A stretch of DNA of 64,000 nucleotides, from positions 78,258 to 142,257 of the forward strand of contig JAKUCV010007469.1 of the NCBI GenBank assembly GCA_028386065.3. The letters are read 5' to 3'. This document shows positions 1 through 11,269 of the stretch, piece by piece. The stretch comes from Turnera subulata (lineage: Eukaryota > Streptophyta > Magnoliopsida > Malpighiales > Passifloraceae). Every line of letters starts with the position of its first letter. Position 1 is the stretch's first letter. Under the pieces are notes generated by a model, which worked only from the letters and a program-made list of their open reading frames with translations, was not told where the DNA came from and made no database searches. Position numbers and translations under genes: made by a program.

Positions 1-640
1 TTGCGAAACCCATAAGCCAGGGACCTAGTAATCACAAACCTTGAGAAACGAGCAAACCTTGAGAGAAGCAAACCTTGAGATATGAGCAAACCTTGATAGA
101 AGCAAACCCAGAGATGAGCAAGCCCAGAAGTCGGGGACCCAGTTCTCGCAAATCTTGAGATGAGCGTCCAAGAGAGGAGTGAACCCAAAGCAAAGGACTG
201 GGTTCTTGCAAAACACAAGCCGAGGATCCAGTACCCGCAAACAGAAGTCGAGGACCCGGTTCTCGCCAAAACACATGCCGAGGACCCACTCCCCGCAAAC
301 ACAAGCCAAGGAACCTGTTCTTGGAAAAACACAATTCGAGGGCCCGGTTCTCGAAAACCAATGCCGAGGACCCCGGTTCTTGAAAAACACAAAGCCGAGG
401 ACCCAGTCCACGCAAACACAAGCTGAGGAGCGGTTCTCGCAAAACCAAGAAAAAAAAAACCTGGATGAGATGATTCCCCCAAACACAAATCCCAAGACCC
501 GATCTTCGCAAATCATAAGCCGAGAACCCTGTTCCCGCAAACCATAAGCCACAACCTGGGATGAGAAGATTCCCACAAGCCGAAGACCCGGTCTTCGCAA
601 ACCACAAACCGAGGACCTAGTCCTCACAATTCAAAAAATC
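1..640. repeat. Degenerate minisatellite, unit about 35 bp
   Basis: Imperfect tandem copies built around GCCGAGGACCCGGTTCTCGC followed by AAAACACAA, most regular between about 200 and 440. Units differ by substitutions and small indels. Because the unit is GC-rich and poor in stop codons, long open frames appear on both strands; they are a by-product of the repeat and share no family motif. Similar repeats occur in untranslated parts of gypsy elements, so this may be a remnant of one, but nothing here proves that. Confidence 0.7.
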
Positions 641-998
641 CGATGGTTAGTCCCTCACAAACCTTCAGGATGAGATGATTCCCAAGGAGGAGCACGGGAA
701 GCTCCAACCTTTGATACACACCGCTTACCAATTATTCAAATTTGGTTGTTCCTTGCTTGCGTTGTTTCAACGTTAGCTTTTAAGGACTCATCAACGGTGG
801 GCATATGTGAACACCCAAATTTGACCCACGATTATTCTTCTAATTTGAATTTTGAACATGCTTGAACCTTGGGATTAATGAGATGATTTGGTTTTGGGTT
901 AAGGCACGATAAAATTTTAAATTAGTAGAATTTATATATTTTGGTAAATTGAACCTTATGTGTTTGGAATCTAGGATTAATGAGAAAATTTTATCTTA
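641..998. other. Intergenic stretch, no gene seen
   Basis: AT-rich sequence between the minisatellite and the copia remnant. No domain, RNA gene or clear repeat was recognised. Confidence 0.5.
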
Positions 999-2060
999 GG
1001 AAATGGAGCAAGAGTTGCTGCATTAGCCGTAGGAACTTACTATCTATCCTTACCGAGTGGTTTGGTTTTAGAACTAGACGATTATTATTATGTACCTACC
1101 ATAAGCAGAAATTTGATTTCTATTTCTTGTCTGGACAAGAAAGGCTTTTCATTTGTAATAAAGAACAGATGTTGTTCTATTTATTTCAGTGATATTTATC
1201 ATGGTGGTGCATATTTGAGCAATGGTTTGTATGTTCTAAACCTAGAAACGCCAATCTATAACGTTAATACGAAGAAGGTTAGAATGAACGATTCTAATGA
1301 AACCTACCTTTGGCATTGTCGTTTGGGCCATATAAACGAGACTCGTATTACTAAACTCAATAAAGATGGACTTCTAGACTCATTTGATTTCTAATCATTT
1401 GAGACATGTGAGTCATGCTTATTAGGCAAAATGACGAAATCTCCCTTTACTGGTAAAGGAGAAAGAGCTTCGGACTTATTAGGTCTTATACATTCTGATG
1501 TATGCGGACCTATGTCTACACAGGCTAGAGGTGGTTTTCAATACTTCATTACATTTACTGATGATTACAGTAGATATGGCTATGTGTATCTAATGAGACA
1601 CAAGTCAGAATCCTTTGAAAAGTTCAAAGAATTCAAGAATGAAGTACAGAATCAACTCGGTAAAAGTATCAAAATGCTTCGATCTGATCAAGGAGGTGAA
1701 TACTTAAGCCAAGATTTTCTTGATCATCTAAAGGATTGTGGTATAGTATCACAACTTACTCCACCAGGAACACCTCAATGGAATGGTGTGTCCGAAAGGA
1801 GGAACAGAACTTTGTTGGACATGGTTCATTCTATGATGAGTCAAGCTGACCTTCCTTCTTCATTTTGGGGACATGCATTATTGAGTGCTGCTTTTACACT
1901 TAACCGTGTTCCATCGAAATCGGTTGAAAATACACCATATGAGATACGGATTGGGAAGCGTCCCAATTTGTCTTTTATGAGGATTTGGGGTTGTGACGCT
2001 TACGTGAGATGTGAAGCATCAGATAAACTCGGCTCTAAATCCGAGAAGTGCCTCTTCTAG
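999..2060 (+). pseudogene. copia GAG-pre-integrase and integrase core
   Basis: The frame entering at 999 encodes a GAG-pre-integrase segment with the WHCRLGH histidine motif. It is broken by TAA at 1392-1394 and continues in the same frame as the integrase catalytic core from 1431. The three acidic residues of the D,D-35-E triad are visible in HSDVCGP, LRSDQGGEY and NGVSERRNR. The frame is lost at about 2057, where one base is missing just before the usual copia GYP motif. In the family this domain joins the cDNA to the host chromosome; this copy is dead. Confidence 0.88.
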
Positions 2061-3728
2061 GATACCCTAAGGAAACTAAAGGGTATTACTTCTATAATCC
2101 CACTGACCACAAAGTGTTTGTTGCTCGGACTGCTATTTTTCTAGAAAGAGAATTTATTTCTAGAGGAATCAGTGGGAGGAAAATAGAACTCGAAGAAGTT
2201 CGAGATCTAGAGGCCGAGATGGAACAAGGACAGGAACCACAAGATGTTGTGGATGAGAATCCTGTACCTATAACACATGGACCGCTTAGGTCGGATAGGA
2301 TTCGATATGAGCCTGAGAGATACGGGTTTCTTATGACTCATACTAGAGACGTGATGCTCATGAATGAGGATGAGCCCACTTCCTATCAGCAGGCCATTGC
2401 AGGTCCCGACTCTAAGAAGTGGCTAGAAGCCATGAATTCAGAAATGGAATCCATGTATGAAAACAAGGTATGGACCTTGGTTGATCCACCCGAAGGGGTA
2501 AAACCCATAGGGTGCAAATGGGTCTTTAAGAAAAAGACCGACATGGATGGCAATGTGATTGCCTATAAAGGGCAATTGGTCGCGAAAGGTTTCAAACAAG
2601 TTCATGGTATAGACTATGATGAAACTTTCTCACCAGTTGCCATGGTTAAATCCATCCGGATTCTGTTGGCTATTGCTGCATACCATGATTATGAGATATG
2701 GCAAATGGATGTCAAAACCGCTTTCCTTAATGGAAATCTTTTAGAGGATGTGTACATGACACAACCTGAAGGTTTTGTCAATCCAGAGAATGCTAATATG
2801 GTATGCAAGTTGCAAAGATCCATCTATGGGTTGAAGCAAGCTTCTAGGAGTTGGAATCTTCGTTTTAATGAAGTAATCAAAGATTTTGGTTTCATTAAGA
2901 ATGAAGATGAACCATGTGTTTACAAGAAGGTTAGTGGGAGCACTGTTGTTTTCTTGTTGTTATATGTTGACGACATTCTACTCATTAGGAATGACATTCC
3001 GACACTAAAGTCTGTAAAGACTTGGTTAGGGAAGAATTTCTCGATGAAGGACTTAGGAGAAGCTGCCTATGTGTTAGGTATAAAGATCTATAGAGATAGA
3101 TCCAAAAGGCTTCTCGGGCTAAGTTAGAGTACGTATATTGACAAGGTGCTAAAGAGGTTTAGCATGCAAGATTCCAAGAAAGGATTCTTGCCTATGTCAC
3201 ATGGCGTATCTCTCTCTAACTATCAATGTCCTAGTACATCGAAGGAGAGAGCGCGGATGAGTAAGATCCTTTATGCTTCGGCAATAGGATCTATCATGTA
3301 TGCCATGTTATGTACTCGACCGGATGTCGCTTATGCTTTGAGTGTCACAAGCAGATATCAATCTGATCCCAGTGAGAGTCACTGGACAACGGTTAAGAAT
3401 ATCCTTAAGTACTTGAGAAGGACTAAGGATGCATTCCTTGTCTATGGAAGCGTTGATGAGCTTGTTGTAAAGGGTTACACCGATGCTAGCTTCCAAACAG
3501 ATAGGGATGACTTTAGATCGCAATCAGGTTATGTGTTTTGTCTTGGAGATGGTGCTGTGAGCTGGAAGAGTTCTAAGCAAGAAACAGTTGTCAATTCTAC
3601 AACTAAGGCTGTACAAAGTTCCTTCTGAGAACTATGTAGCAGATCCTTTGGTTGAGCTTTTCACACAACTGAAGCATGATGGTCATGCTACATCCATTGG
3701 TATTAGATACATGGATGATTGGCTTTAG
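2058..3728 (+). pseudogene. copia reverse transcriptase and RNase H remnant
   Basis: The RT domain shows [13 protein letters not shown] (here KGQLVAKGF), MDVKTAFLNG and the catalytic LLYVDDILL motif. A CAG-to-TAG change at 3125-3127 interrupts it, and the same frame resumes to RNase H (GYTDASF, then SWKSSKQET). After 3610 the expected run of roughly 80 RNase H residues is missing. The frame re-enters at 3614 with the C-terminal tail ending in DDWL and TAG at 3726-3728. The end lies 14 bp before the LTR, as usual for copia. Confidence 0.88.
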
Positions 3729-3742
3729 TGCAAGTGGGAGAT

Positions 3743-5260
3743 TGTTAGTAATATGCCCAAAAGCCAATCGAAGGATGATTGTAGTCATGTATATACATTG
3801 AGGTTATTCCAATAAATATGATTATGAGATAATCGCTTGCACATATTTATAACCCTAGAATACTTTGTATTCTTAAAATGTCCCTAGTCGATTATTATTA
3901 TGGATGGGTTGTAATAATAAATTAAGACTAGCGTATGTTGAGAATTATATGAGATATGAATTCTACATACGGGAACAAGTTAGAGAACTTGTGGACTGGA
4001 CCGACCCACATAAGAACCCTACATGGAACGTTGTATGATTGTCATTAGTGGTTCTTATATGTATTATCCTTAGACCTGAGATCATCAAGGTTCCCAACAT
4101 ATGAGTCATATACTTTGATATTATTCCTAGTCATCCGTAACTGGGTGGACTTAAGGATAATCAATGGGTATATGATAAATGTGTAGTGGGTTTTGATTGA
4201 TCAAGATGGGATTCGTCCGACCCATATAACGAGTATATTATCAGTTGGGCCTCTTGATAGAGTTGAACTGTAAATGCATGGCCATGCTCGGATTATATGA
4301 TATGGTGATATCATTAGGATCCGTTTTACACAGTTAACTCGGGGATCAAGAAACTAAGATTAAACATATACGAGATTGACGTTTTCCATCTCTCGGTTTA
4401 ATTTTGATAATGGGACGAAAGGACGATGACATGTTCCGAGGCATATAGAATCAGTACTGATCTTGTCGTTCGGGTAGCAATGATGTGTTGCTAGACACCG
4501 CTCTTTGCTTATAATTGTAAAATGATATTTTACAATTATTGCCGAACGTTACAAGTGCCTACAGGGTCACACACATAGAATTGTTGATTCGAGCAGGTGG
4601 TTGAACCGTGGTTGGACCACGGTTCGACTGGTTGTGGTTGGACCATGGCTAGACCATGGTTGGGCCAGGGTTATTTTGGGCTGGTTTGGTTCAGTTATTG
4701 ACAGAATTATTGGACCAAATTAGTGCTGTGATGAGTGTTTGTACATTAGTGGAGACATGGTTATGTGGAGACATATTCATAAAAGATAATGGGCCAATAT
4801 GTTGGCCATTATCCCATTGTCTCTTAGCACGAATTGGGGGTAGAGTAATCAGATTACTCTTGACCCTTCTCACTCTCTCTTGTATTCTGAATTCTGGTTT
4901 TTTCAGAGCAAGAAACACACACACACTTCTTCCTCTCTTCTTTGTGAAAGAAAGAGATACCATAAACACCACATATAGCTCCCGGAAATCCATAGCTAGC
5001 ACTACGGTTCGGGAGTGCTCGGGGGGTTGGAAATCATGAGACGATTCTGGCTTTTGATTGACGGTTCGTGTGGATACCGTAGAGGAGCAGGGTATCTATC
5101 CGGCTCTAGCTGATTCGGTTCATTAGTTGGGTGAAAGACCTCAACCGTTTCAGTTATGTTTGTTTTGTAGTTCGGTTTAGTTGCTTCACTTGGATCCTCC
5201 AAGGTTTTCGGGTCTTTCCGCTGCTCTTGATTGCCAAGTTTGCATGCCCGGATACTTACA
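3743..5260 (+). repeat. 3' LTR of the copia element (1518 bp)
   Basis: Starts TGTTAGTAATATGCCC after the polypurine tract and ends GGATACTTACA, canonical TG...CA. Length and most of the sequence match the minus-strand LTR at 42486-44000 (1515 bp), which fixes both ends. It contains repeated GGTTGGACCATGG-type short motifs near 4600-4670. No 5' LTR partner exists in the window. Confidence 0.9.
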
Positions 5261-6689
5261 CAATTCACTAAAATATGTTTTGTTTCATTACTTAGGCTTT
5301 CGTATTTATTTTCAATCCAATTATATTGAGATGATTTATTTTTGGTTAGGAATGAATTTAGAGGCCCAAGTTAATGAAGTAATGGATTCTCCAGAGTTGA
5401 TTAGCCCATAAATACATTACTGGCAAACTAATCCTAACTCTGATTTTCGTGAAAATCAGAATCAAATCATCCTTTAAATGGTAATAGTGTTTTTTGTATG
5501 ATTTTTGCATAAAATGGGGATTTAATGTGTGTCAATCAGTTATGGGATGATTAGGAGGAGTACTAATCAAGAAAAAAGGATTTTCTGGGTTGATTAGGGT
5601 TAATTATATGGTTAGATCAAATTAGGGTAGAATTAAGGGGATTGGGTGCTAAAAAAGGAAAGAACGAGTGAAAAGAGAGGAGTTGGGCAGCCATCTCGGG
5701 AAGACCGTCAGGCCTGGCAGTCATCCAAGAAATGACCCCCGGGCCTGGAGGTCATGGGCGCCCAGAAATTGATTTTTTGCCTGATTTTGTTTCTAAGTTG
5801 ATCCTTCACGGTTTCGGCCTAGATTTTCGGCCAGAATCTTGACCATTAAGAGGTGCACGACCCCTACACTCCCCAGAACACTATAAATAGGACCTCTAAT
5901 TCACATCCAAGCACACACAATCTCTCATTCACACATACTCCCTATAAGCTTTGGTGCTCGCAAAAACTCTACCTCTCCTAGTCCAGAATCATTCTTAAGC
6001 AGAAACTCTGGAGAAATTTCATGGGTAGTATCAACAAAAAGGTAGCAAGGGTAGACCAAGAGGGGAACCAAAGATTGAGCTAAGGAATACGAAGAAAGTG
6101 GATGGAGAACACAACCCAAACCAAGGAGCTAGAGAAGGACTATAAGAGATAATCCTAAAACCCTTTGTGTTACTATTTGTTGATGATTATTGATGATGTG
6201 AGTGCTATGCGATGCCATATCAAGAACTACGTGGGCTTTGAACCCGGTCGCCGAGGTAAGTTGGTGGTTTCTAGTGGTGAAAACACAAGCCCAATTATTT
6301 TTTATTTTCCTTTCTTTCTTTCAATTAAATTTTTTAATTTTGTGTGACTTGTTTCCTCAAAATACACACACTGTTACAAGGCATACAACTATCCCTCAAT
6401 TGCACAAAGTTTCACCCCAACACGAATGGGCGCCAAACACCTTCCCATCCGTGACGAACTCCCGAGCCCAATATCTTTGGATTGCTGATTGGTTGCCTTA
6501 AACGGAGTCATTGGGATTGAAGAACGGTTTTTCCGAACTTTTCCCTATATTAAAATTCATATGGCGACTCGAAAGGTATCGGGTGACGGTATAGAAGAAG
6601 GTGTAAGGGAATAGGTGAGGAGGCCCAATTAACTTTCGGTCGGGTCCTTAAAAATGGGTAAAGTGCAACTAGAGTTATTGATTGCTGAG
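5261..6689. other. Unassigned, possible LTR/leader of an unidentified element
   Basis: No coding domain was recognised. A TATA-like TATAAATAG lies at 5882-5890 downstream of a GC-rich stretch. The segment 6430-6600 contains GGCGACTCG, which resembles the primer-site region of some gypsy leaders. These features fit a decayed LTR plus leader, but no partner LTR is present. Low certainty. Confidence 0.3.
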
Positions 6690-8397
6690 TTTGGAGGGTC
6701 AACTGATCATGTTGAGTCCTCTCATTCCTCATCTGGATAGAATTCTGCAAGTGTCTGACTTCTCGTCATAGCCATCTAAATCTTATGCTCACTTATGATC
6801 ATGCATGTTTCTTTGCTTTTGTTATCTGCTTTGTTATTTTGGTCTTGTACTGTGCTGTTAACTTTGGCATCTTCGGTGCCAATGTGTCTATCTATTGATG
6901 TTGTTTCGTTCTCACTTATCTATGACTTTTTGCTCCACCCTCGTTATGTTTCTGGTGATGCCAAAAGGGGGAGAGATTGCGGGAACATGTGGATCTGTAT
7001 TTTTCAACATGTTAATTTGTTTTATAGTGTGGCTTCCAAAATTAGTGTGTCACATTTACCTCCTGCTCCTTATACTGTAATCTTTTGAAGGATGAACACA
7101 TTGGAAAAATATTTTAACTAGGGGGAGCATATGTTGAAAGGGAGTCTAAAACATATCTCCACATTTGGTTAAGGTATGTCATCATTAAAAAGGGGGAGAA
7201 TGTGAATTTGATGATGATTAGTAAAATACTTAGGATTAATTAATTGTGTTTATTAACATAATGCTCACACTAAATTGACATTATGTTCATGGTGTTATAA
7301 TAACCTTTTAAGTTCAATTAATTACACTAATGGTTATTACATGATTGATGCTTTAACTATGTTTTGATTATGAGAAACCTATGCGTATTATCCTTTGTGT
7401 CTAACAATGAGTTTCAGCCTACCCATGAATTGTTCAACCCGTAATCAAATTCCCTTGGAAGATGATGTAAGTGGGATTGGAGTTAGTGTTAGTGGGCATA
7501 AAGGGTCGCTTTCACCGAAAAGCTCCCATGCCATTTTTGATTGTTTAATCTCCATGCCTATAAGTCAAACAACCTAGGACACTATACTTCTGGACTTTGA
7601 GCAGATGATTAAAGGTACCTTAAAGAGGTCAAAAATCAGAAGATTCAAAATCTTGGGTCCAACCTAGAACTATGCTAAACAATGACAAAAAGCTGATGAA
7701 TGAAGTGTCTTGGGTCAGAGCGTGAAAGCAACAACAGGTAATATGAACATTAACAATCTGACGCCTCGGAAGACAAACCAGCTTGATAGAAAGTGACATG
7801 CAACGGATCAAATTTAAATAAACATCATCCATCGCCTCTATAAAATGGAAAACTGATTCAAGGGAAGACTCAGAGCTACTATACAGAGATTCTGAATTCA
7901 AGCAAAAAAATAATTGTACCTTGCAGTTCTCAAGTCAAGCAAAAGAATAAGAAAAGCCTTTCTTTGAGCGCATACATTGTAAAGCAATCCTTGAAAAGAA
8001 AAGTGATTGTTCTTAGTGATAGCTTCTGTTTATTATCCTATTCTGAGTGGCTGTGTAAAAGCAAAGCTTGGGTGAGTGTTTAGGGGTTTAAGTTAAGCCT
8101 AAGGAAAAACTTGTATTAAGGATTTTTGGTTGAAGCTGTGAAATGTCATCATAGTGAGAGTTAGAAATCTCAAGGGGGGATCCTTGAGTAGTAGAGGTAG
8201 TCCTGTGTGGCGAACCACTATAAATCATGTCTAATTATCTCTAACCCTTCCTCTTTGTGTGTTAATTAGTTTGTTCATTAGGGCCCTTAAACACAAATCT
8301 CAAACACAAAGACACATTTTCATTAGAGACACCAAAAGAGGTTTAATCTGAAAAAGGCTAATTCACCCTCCCCCTCCCCCCACACTTTGGGCCAACA
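6690..8397 (+). mobile_element. 3' end of a Sirevirus-like copia element (SIRE-0)
   Basis: Several GCCAAAAGGGGGAGA-type polypurine blocks (6960-6975, about 7122-7130, 7187-7200) precede an LTR at 7201-8397. The LTR starts TGTGAATTTGATGATG and ends CACTTTGGGCCAACA. Multiple polypurine copies before the 3' LTR and an LTR ending in TTGGGCCAACA are typical of Sireviruses. Gag and pol are absent, so this is only the tail. Boundaries upstream of 6900 are uncertain. Confidence 0.75.
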
Positions 8398-8533
8398 AAG
8401 ATACTACGCCCTAAAATTTTAAAATTCTTAATTATAAATTTTAGCACAAATCTTGAATTCTGCCAACAAATATACTACGCCCTAAAATTTTAAAATTCTT
8501 AATTATAAATTTTAGCCATAAATCTTGAATTCT
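8391..8533. repeat. 71-bp tandem duplication across the LTR end
   Basis: GCCAACAAAGATACTACG at 8391 and GCCAACAAATATACTACG at 8462 start two nearly identical 71-bp units. The first seven bases are the last seven of the SIRE-0 LTR, so the duplication happened after the element inserted. Confidence 0.85.
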
Positions 8534-8829
8534 AAAGTAATAGATTAAAGTAATTAATTTTAAAATTTAAAATCTTAAACTCTAAAATAATACTAAAATC
8601 TTAAACATTAAAATTCTGAACCTTAAATTCTACATTTAAAATTTTAAAATTCTAAATTTTCAAAGATTTTATATCCACTTTAAAAGCGTAACTTCTAAAA
8701 TCTTAAATCTCTAAATTATAAAATATTAAATCCCAAAGCCCTAAACCTCAAATCCATAAACCCTAAAATTTAAATTCTTAAATCATATATTTAATGACCT
8801 AAAACCCTTAAACTTTATATATCAAATCG
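8534..8829. other. AT-rich degenerate TTAAAATTCT/CCCTAAA tract
   Basis: Irregular repeats of TTAAAATTCTAAA with a few CCCTAAA-like words near 8735-8780. No gene. The CCCTAAA words are too scattered to call an interstitial telomere. Confidence 0.5.
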
Positions 8830-9250
8830 TAAAATCAAATCTTAAACTGTAATTTTAGATGGTCCATGCCAAATAAATTAATTATTATTTAAATAAGAAT
8901 TTGAGATTTTAGATTATTTACGAATGGATTTTGATCCCCCAAGATTAGTTTTTGCAGATTTTGTTCGGTCGGAGACTTTGTAAATGAAAATAGCAACAAC
9001 ATCCTTGCTTCACCATCTTGTATCTTCGCATTTGTTCATCTATCTCAGTTGTATTTCTTTAGATCAGGATTAGTAAGGCCCAATTTATTAATAATATCCA
9101 AAGGGGAAACTCTCTGCAAAGTTGACTTTGCAAATCAATTTATTGATCTAGGACCCTTGCTAGCTAGGAAGTTGAAAAATAAAATAAAAAACAGAGGAAA
9201 GAAACAGACACGCAGTTATTTCAACTTAACGATATCATTTACTTTCGAGT
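8830..9250 (+). repeat. Block A, gene-less copy of the peptide-gene upstream region
   Basis: Runs of near identity with 48183-48465 plus 53019-53110, and with 10575-10970. Shared words include CTTTAGATCAGGATTA (9058-9073) and CTAGCTAGGAAGTTGAAAAA near 9160-9180. No peptide gene follows it, so this is a third, promoter-only duplicate of the region upstream of the cysteine-rich peptide gene. Confidence 0.8.
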
Positions 9251-10055
9251 TTTGACAAGCTCAGGCTCAACTCATTTCCTTAACGAGCTATAATCAAGCT
9301 GAGCCTCGAGTCGTTTGCGAAGGATCGGCTCATTTGCAGCCCTAATTACATCCGATTACTTACAACCAAACAAGAGTCTAAGAGCCTATATAATAGTTTT
9401 CTACTGTGTTTTTTTTCCTGAGATTTTCCTGTTATGAGTTTTTTCCCCCATGTCGAACCCATTATTAAGAATGACTCTTACATGCTCTTTATAAAGATAG
9501 CAATGGAATCAGAAACCTGTAACAATTATTAGTTGTTGATGAGGTTGTTGGACTAGCAATTGAATGACTCTTACATGCAGTACTTTGGGGTGTGTGGCTT
9601 GAGAGAAAACAACCATTGATTCTCACAGGTTGGTTGACATAATATTAGAATGCAACAGCATGGATCAAAGCCTCATAACCCAACTTTCTTTTTACTGCTT
9701 CTTTTGGATTTCAAATGCAGAAACAAATGAAGAACTAGAGCGGTATGCAAAACTACAATAATCTTGGATATTCCCTGTAGCTCTGGCATTTTCCTTTTGA
9801 GTATGTTTTTAGTCTAGTGTATGCTTGGCTGTATTAAGCAGGTGCTAGTTTGCGGCATGCTCTGCACCTTCTACTGCAGTAGGTGCGTGCATGGTGCTGG
9901 TTTGTGCCATGGCTTTGTATTACATCATGTAATTAGTTAATAAGTGTATAAATAAATATCATTGTTTTTTTATCTCTCCCGATTTTGGTTCGTAGGTAAC
10001 CCAAAGCATTAGAGTGTTTGGGCATCCCTTTATATTTCTAGAGAAAAGAAATAAT
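9251..10055. other. Intergenic, no gene seen
   Basis: AT-rich host-like sequence. The last part (10003-10050) is repeated at about 13838-13890, without the SINE that follows here. Confidence 0.5.
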
Positions 10056-10298
10056 TGAGGTTGGTTCAAGTAGTGACTTGTTCCGCTTAAGTGAGGTCTT
10101 GGGTTCGAGTCCTCGTGTACGTAGAAAACCTCATTTGGGAGTCTCACCCACCAATACCTAGGTGCGCCACCCGAGTCGAGAATCAAACAAAGGATTGCAT
10201 ATTTCCTAGATAAGTATAACTTTGAGTTATCGTATTTATTTATTTTAAATAACATGGGACTCAATATCTTAGTGTAATCTAAAGTACGAGGTGCGCAA
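10056..10298 (+). mobile_element. tRNA-derived SINE
   Basis: A pol III promoter is visible: an A-box-like TGGTTCAAGTAG at 10062-10073 and a perfect B box GGTTCGAGTCC at 10102-10112, 40 bp apart. The paralogous sequence near 13838-13890 matches the left flank up to about 10050 and then diverges, as expected if the SINE inserted here. Flanks AAAAGAAATAATT and AGAAGAAAAATTATT look like a decayed target duplication. The 3' end is approximate. Confidence 0.7.
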
Positions 10299-10647
10299 GA
10301 AGAAAAATTATTCCTATTAGTTTTTTTTTTTAATTTCCGTGAATTTCCTAGCATGTTCAATCAGAACTCGAAAATTTGAAATATATAATATCAAAGTACG
10401 ATATTGTCATATATTTAATTCTTCAACTCACTATACAAAATCCAAAACAAGTCCAGGATAGGGGCTTACCTTTAAGTATCGGGAACGCAACTGACAAGAA
10501 TGACTTGTCACCCTCTTGTGTAGCTTGGTTATTTGTATAGGATAGGCTAGCGTTCATTGCCTATCCTATTCCCTCGAGCAACAACATCCTTGCTTCACCA
10601 TTGTAGCTCGGCATTTGTTCATCTTTCTCAGTTGGATTCCTTTAGAG

Positions 10648-10832
10648 CAGTGGAGACCCAGGAAATTATTTTTGGGGATTAAAAAGATAAAATGAATCTA
10701 AATTTAATTTTCGACCTCTAATTATCATCAAAATAAGTATCATTTTATATAAATATAAAAACTAAAAATAATTCATGATAAAAATTTTGGGGGAGCCATG
10801 GCACCCAACAGTCCTCCTTGTGTCTGCCACTG
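10648..10832. mobile_element. hAT-type MITE, 185 bp, exact 8-bp TSD
   Basis: The ends are CAGTGGAGACCCAGGA and, read inward from the right, CAGTGGCAGACACAAGG. The 8-bp duplication CTTTAGAG lies at 10640-10647 and 10833-10840. Terminal CAGTGG and 8-bp duplications are hAT characters. The paralogous sites near 9056 and 48420 read through CTTTAGATCAGG without it and are natural empty sites. There is no coding capacity. Confidence 0.92.
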
Positions 10833-11178
10833 CTTTAGAGGATTATTAGTTAAGGCCCAATTTATTGATCATATTCAAAGGGGAAACTCTCCCCAAAATT
10901 GGCTTTGCAAGTTAATTGGTATGAGGACCCTAGCTAGCTAGCTTAGCTAGGAAGTTGAAAATTAAAAAATAAAAAAAAAAAGAGGAAACAGTAGACGTTA
11001 TAAGAAAACGGGGCAATTTAAGAATTGAGTTGGCACCTTCTTGTTTTGGCTGTTTAGGTAATTATGAATACAAGCCATTAGATTAGGAGGGAGGGCTGAG
11101 ATTAATTAAATTTCTGGGTATCACGAATAATTGTTTTGGAACAAGTATAGTAAATTGTAAGGAAACATCATCTGCGGC

Positions 11179-11188
11179 TATATAAATA
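11179..11188 (+). promoter_or_regulatory. TATA box of the peptide gene
   Basis: TATATAAATA, 82 bp before the start codon. The same box in the same context (GGCTATATAAATAGA) lies at 53314-53323 before the pseudogene copy. Confidence 0.85.
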
Positions 11189-11269
11189 GAGTGTGTGATT
11201 AAAGAGGAGCAAAGCACGAAACATTAAGTATATTTCTTCCAAAACAATAAGAAAGAAAGAAAAAAAAAA

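Larger units (their letters stand above)
999..5260 (+). mobile_element. Ty1/copia element (Tnt1-like), 5'-truncated, decayed
   Basis: The order is GAG-pre-integrase, integrase, reverse transcriptase, RNase H, polypurine tract, LTR, which is copia order. The 5' LTR, gag and protease are missing; homology starts abruptly near 999. The frame carries a nonsense codon at 1392-1394, a one-base deletion near 2057, a TAG at 3125-3127 and a deletion in RNase H near 3611, so it cannot be autonomous. The polypurine tract CAAGTGGGAGAT (3731-3742) directly precedes the LTR. The same LTR family recurs at 40481-44000. Confidence 0.9.
10575..11269 (+). repeat. Upstream region of the intact peptide gene (duplicated)
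   Basis: Paralogous to 48300-48465 plus 53014-53406 and to part of 8950-9180. Shared segments include the AAGGCCCAATTTATTGAT block, the CTAGCTAG block, and the AACGGGGCAATTT...GGCACC block near 11010-11040. A hAT MITE interrupts it at 10648-10832. It ends with the TATA box and leader of the gene at 11270. Confidence 0.85.

Noticed and set aside
25..627. Long open frames on both strands of the first 640 bp
   Set aside because: They follow the minisatellite unit, show no domain, and overlap in several frames; low complexity explains them.
6795..7088. Hydrophobic plus-strand frame as a membrane protein gene
   Set aside because: It lies in the polypurine-rich tail of SIRE-0, overlaps another open frame and has no gene signals.
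8534..8829. Interstitial telomere (CCCTAAA)
   Set aside because: Only a few scattered CCCTAAA words in a TTAAAATT background; no tandem array.
10056..10298. tRNA gene
   Set aside because: A and B boxes are present but the sequence cannot form a tRNA and continues as a SINE body.
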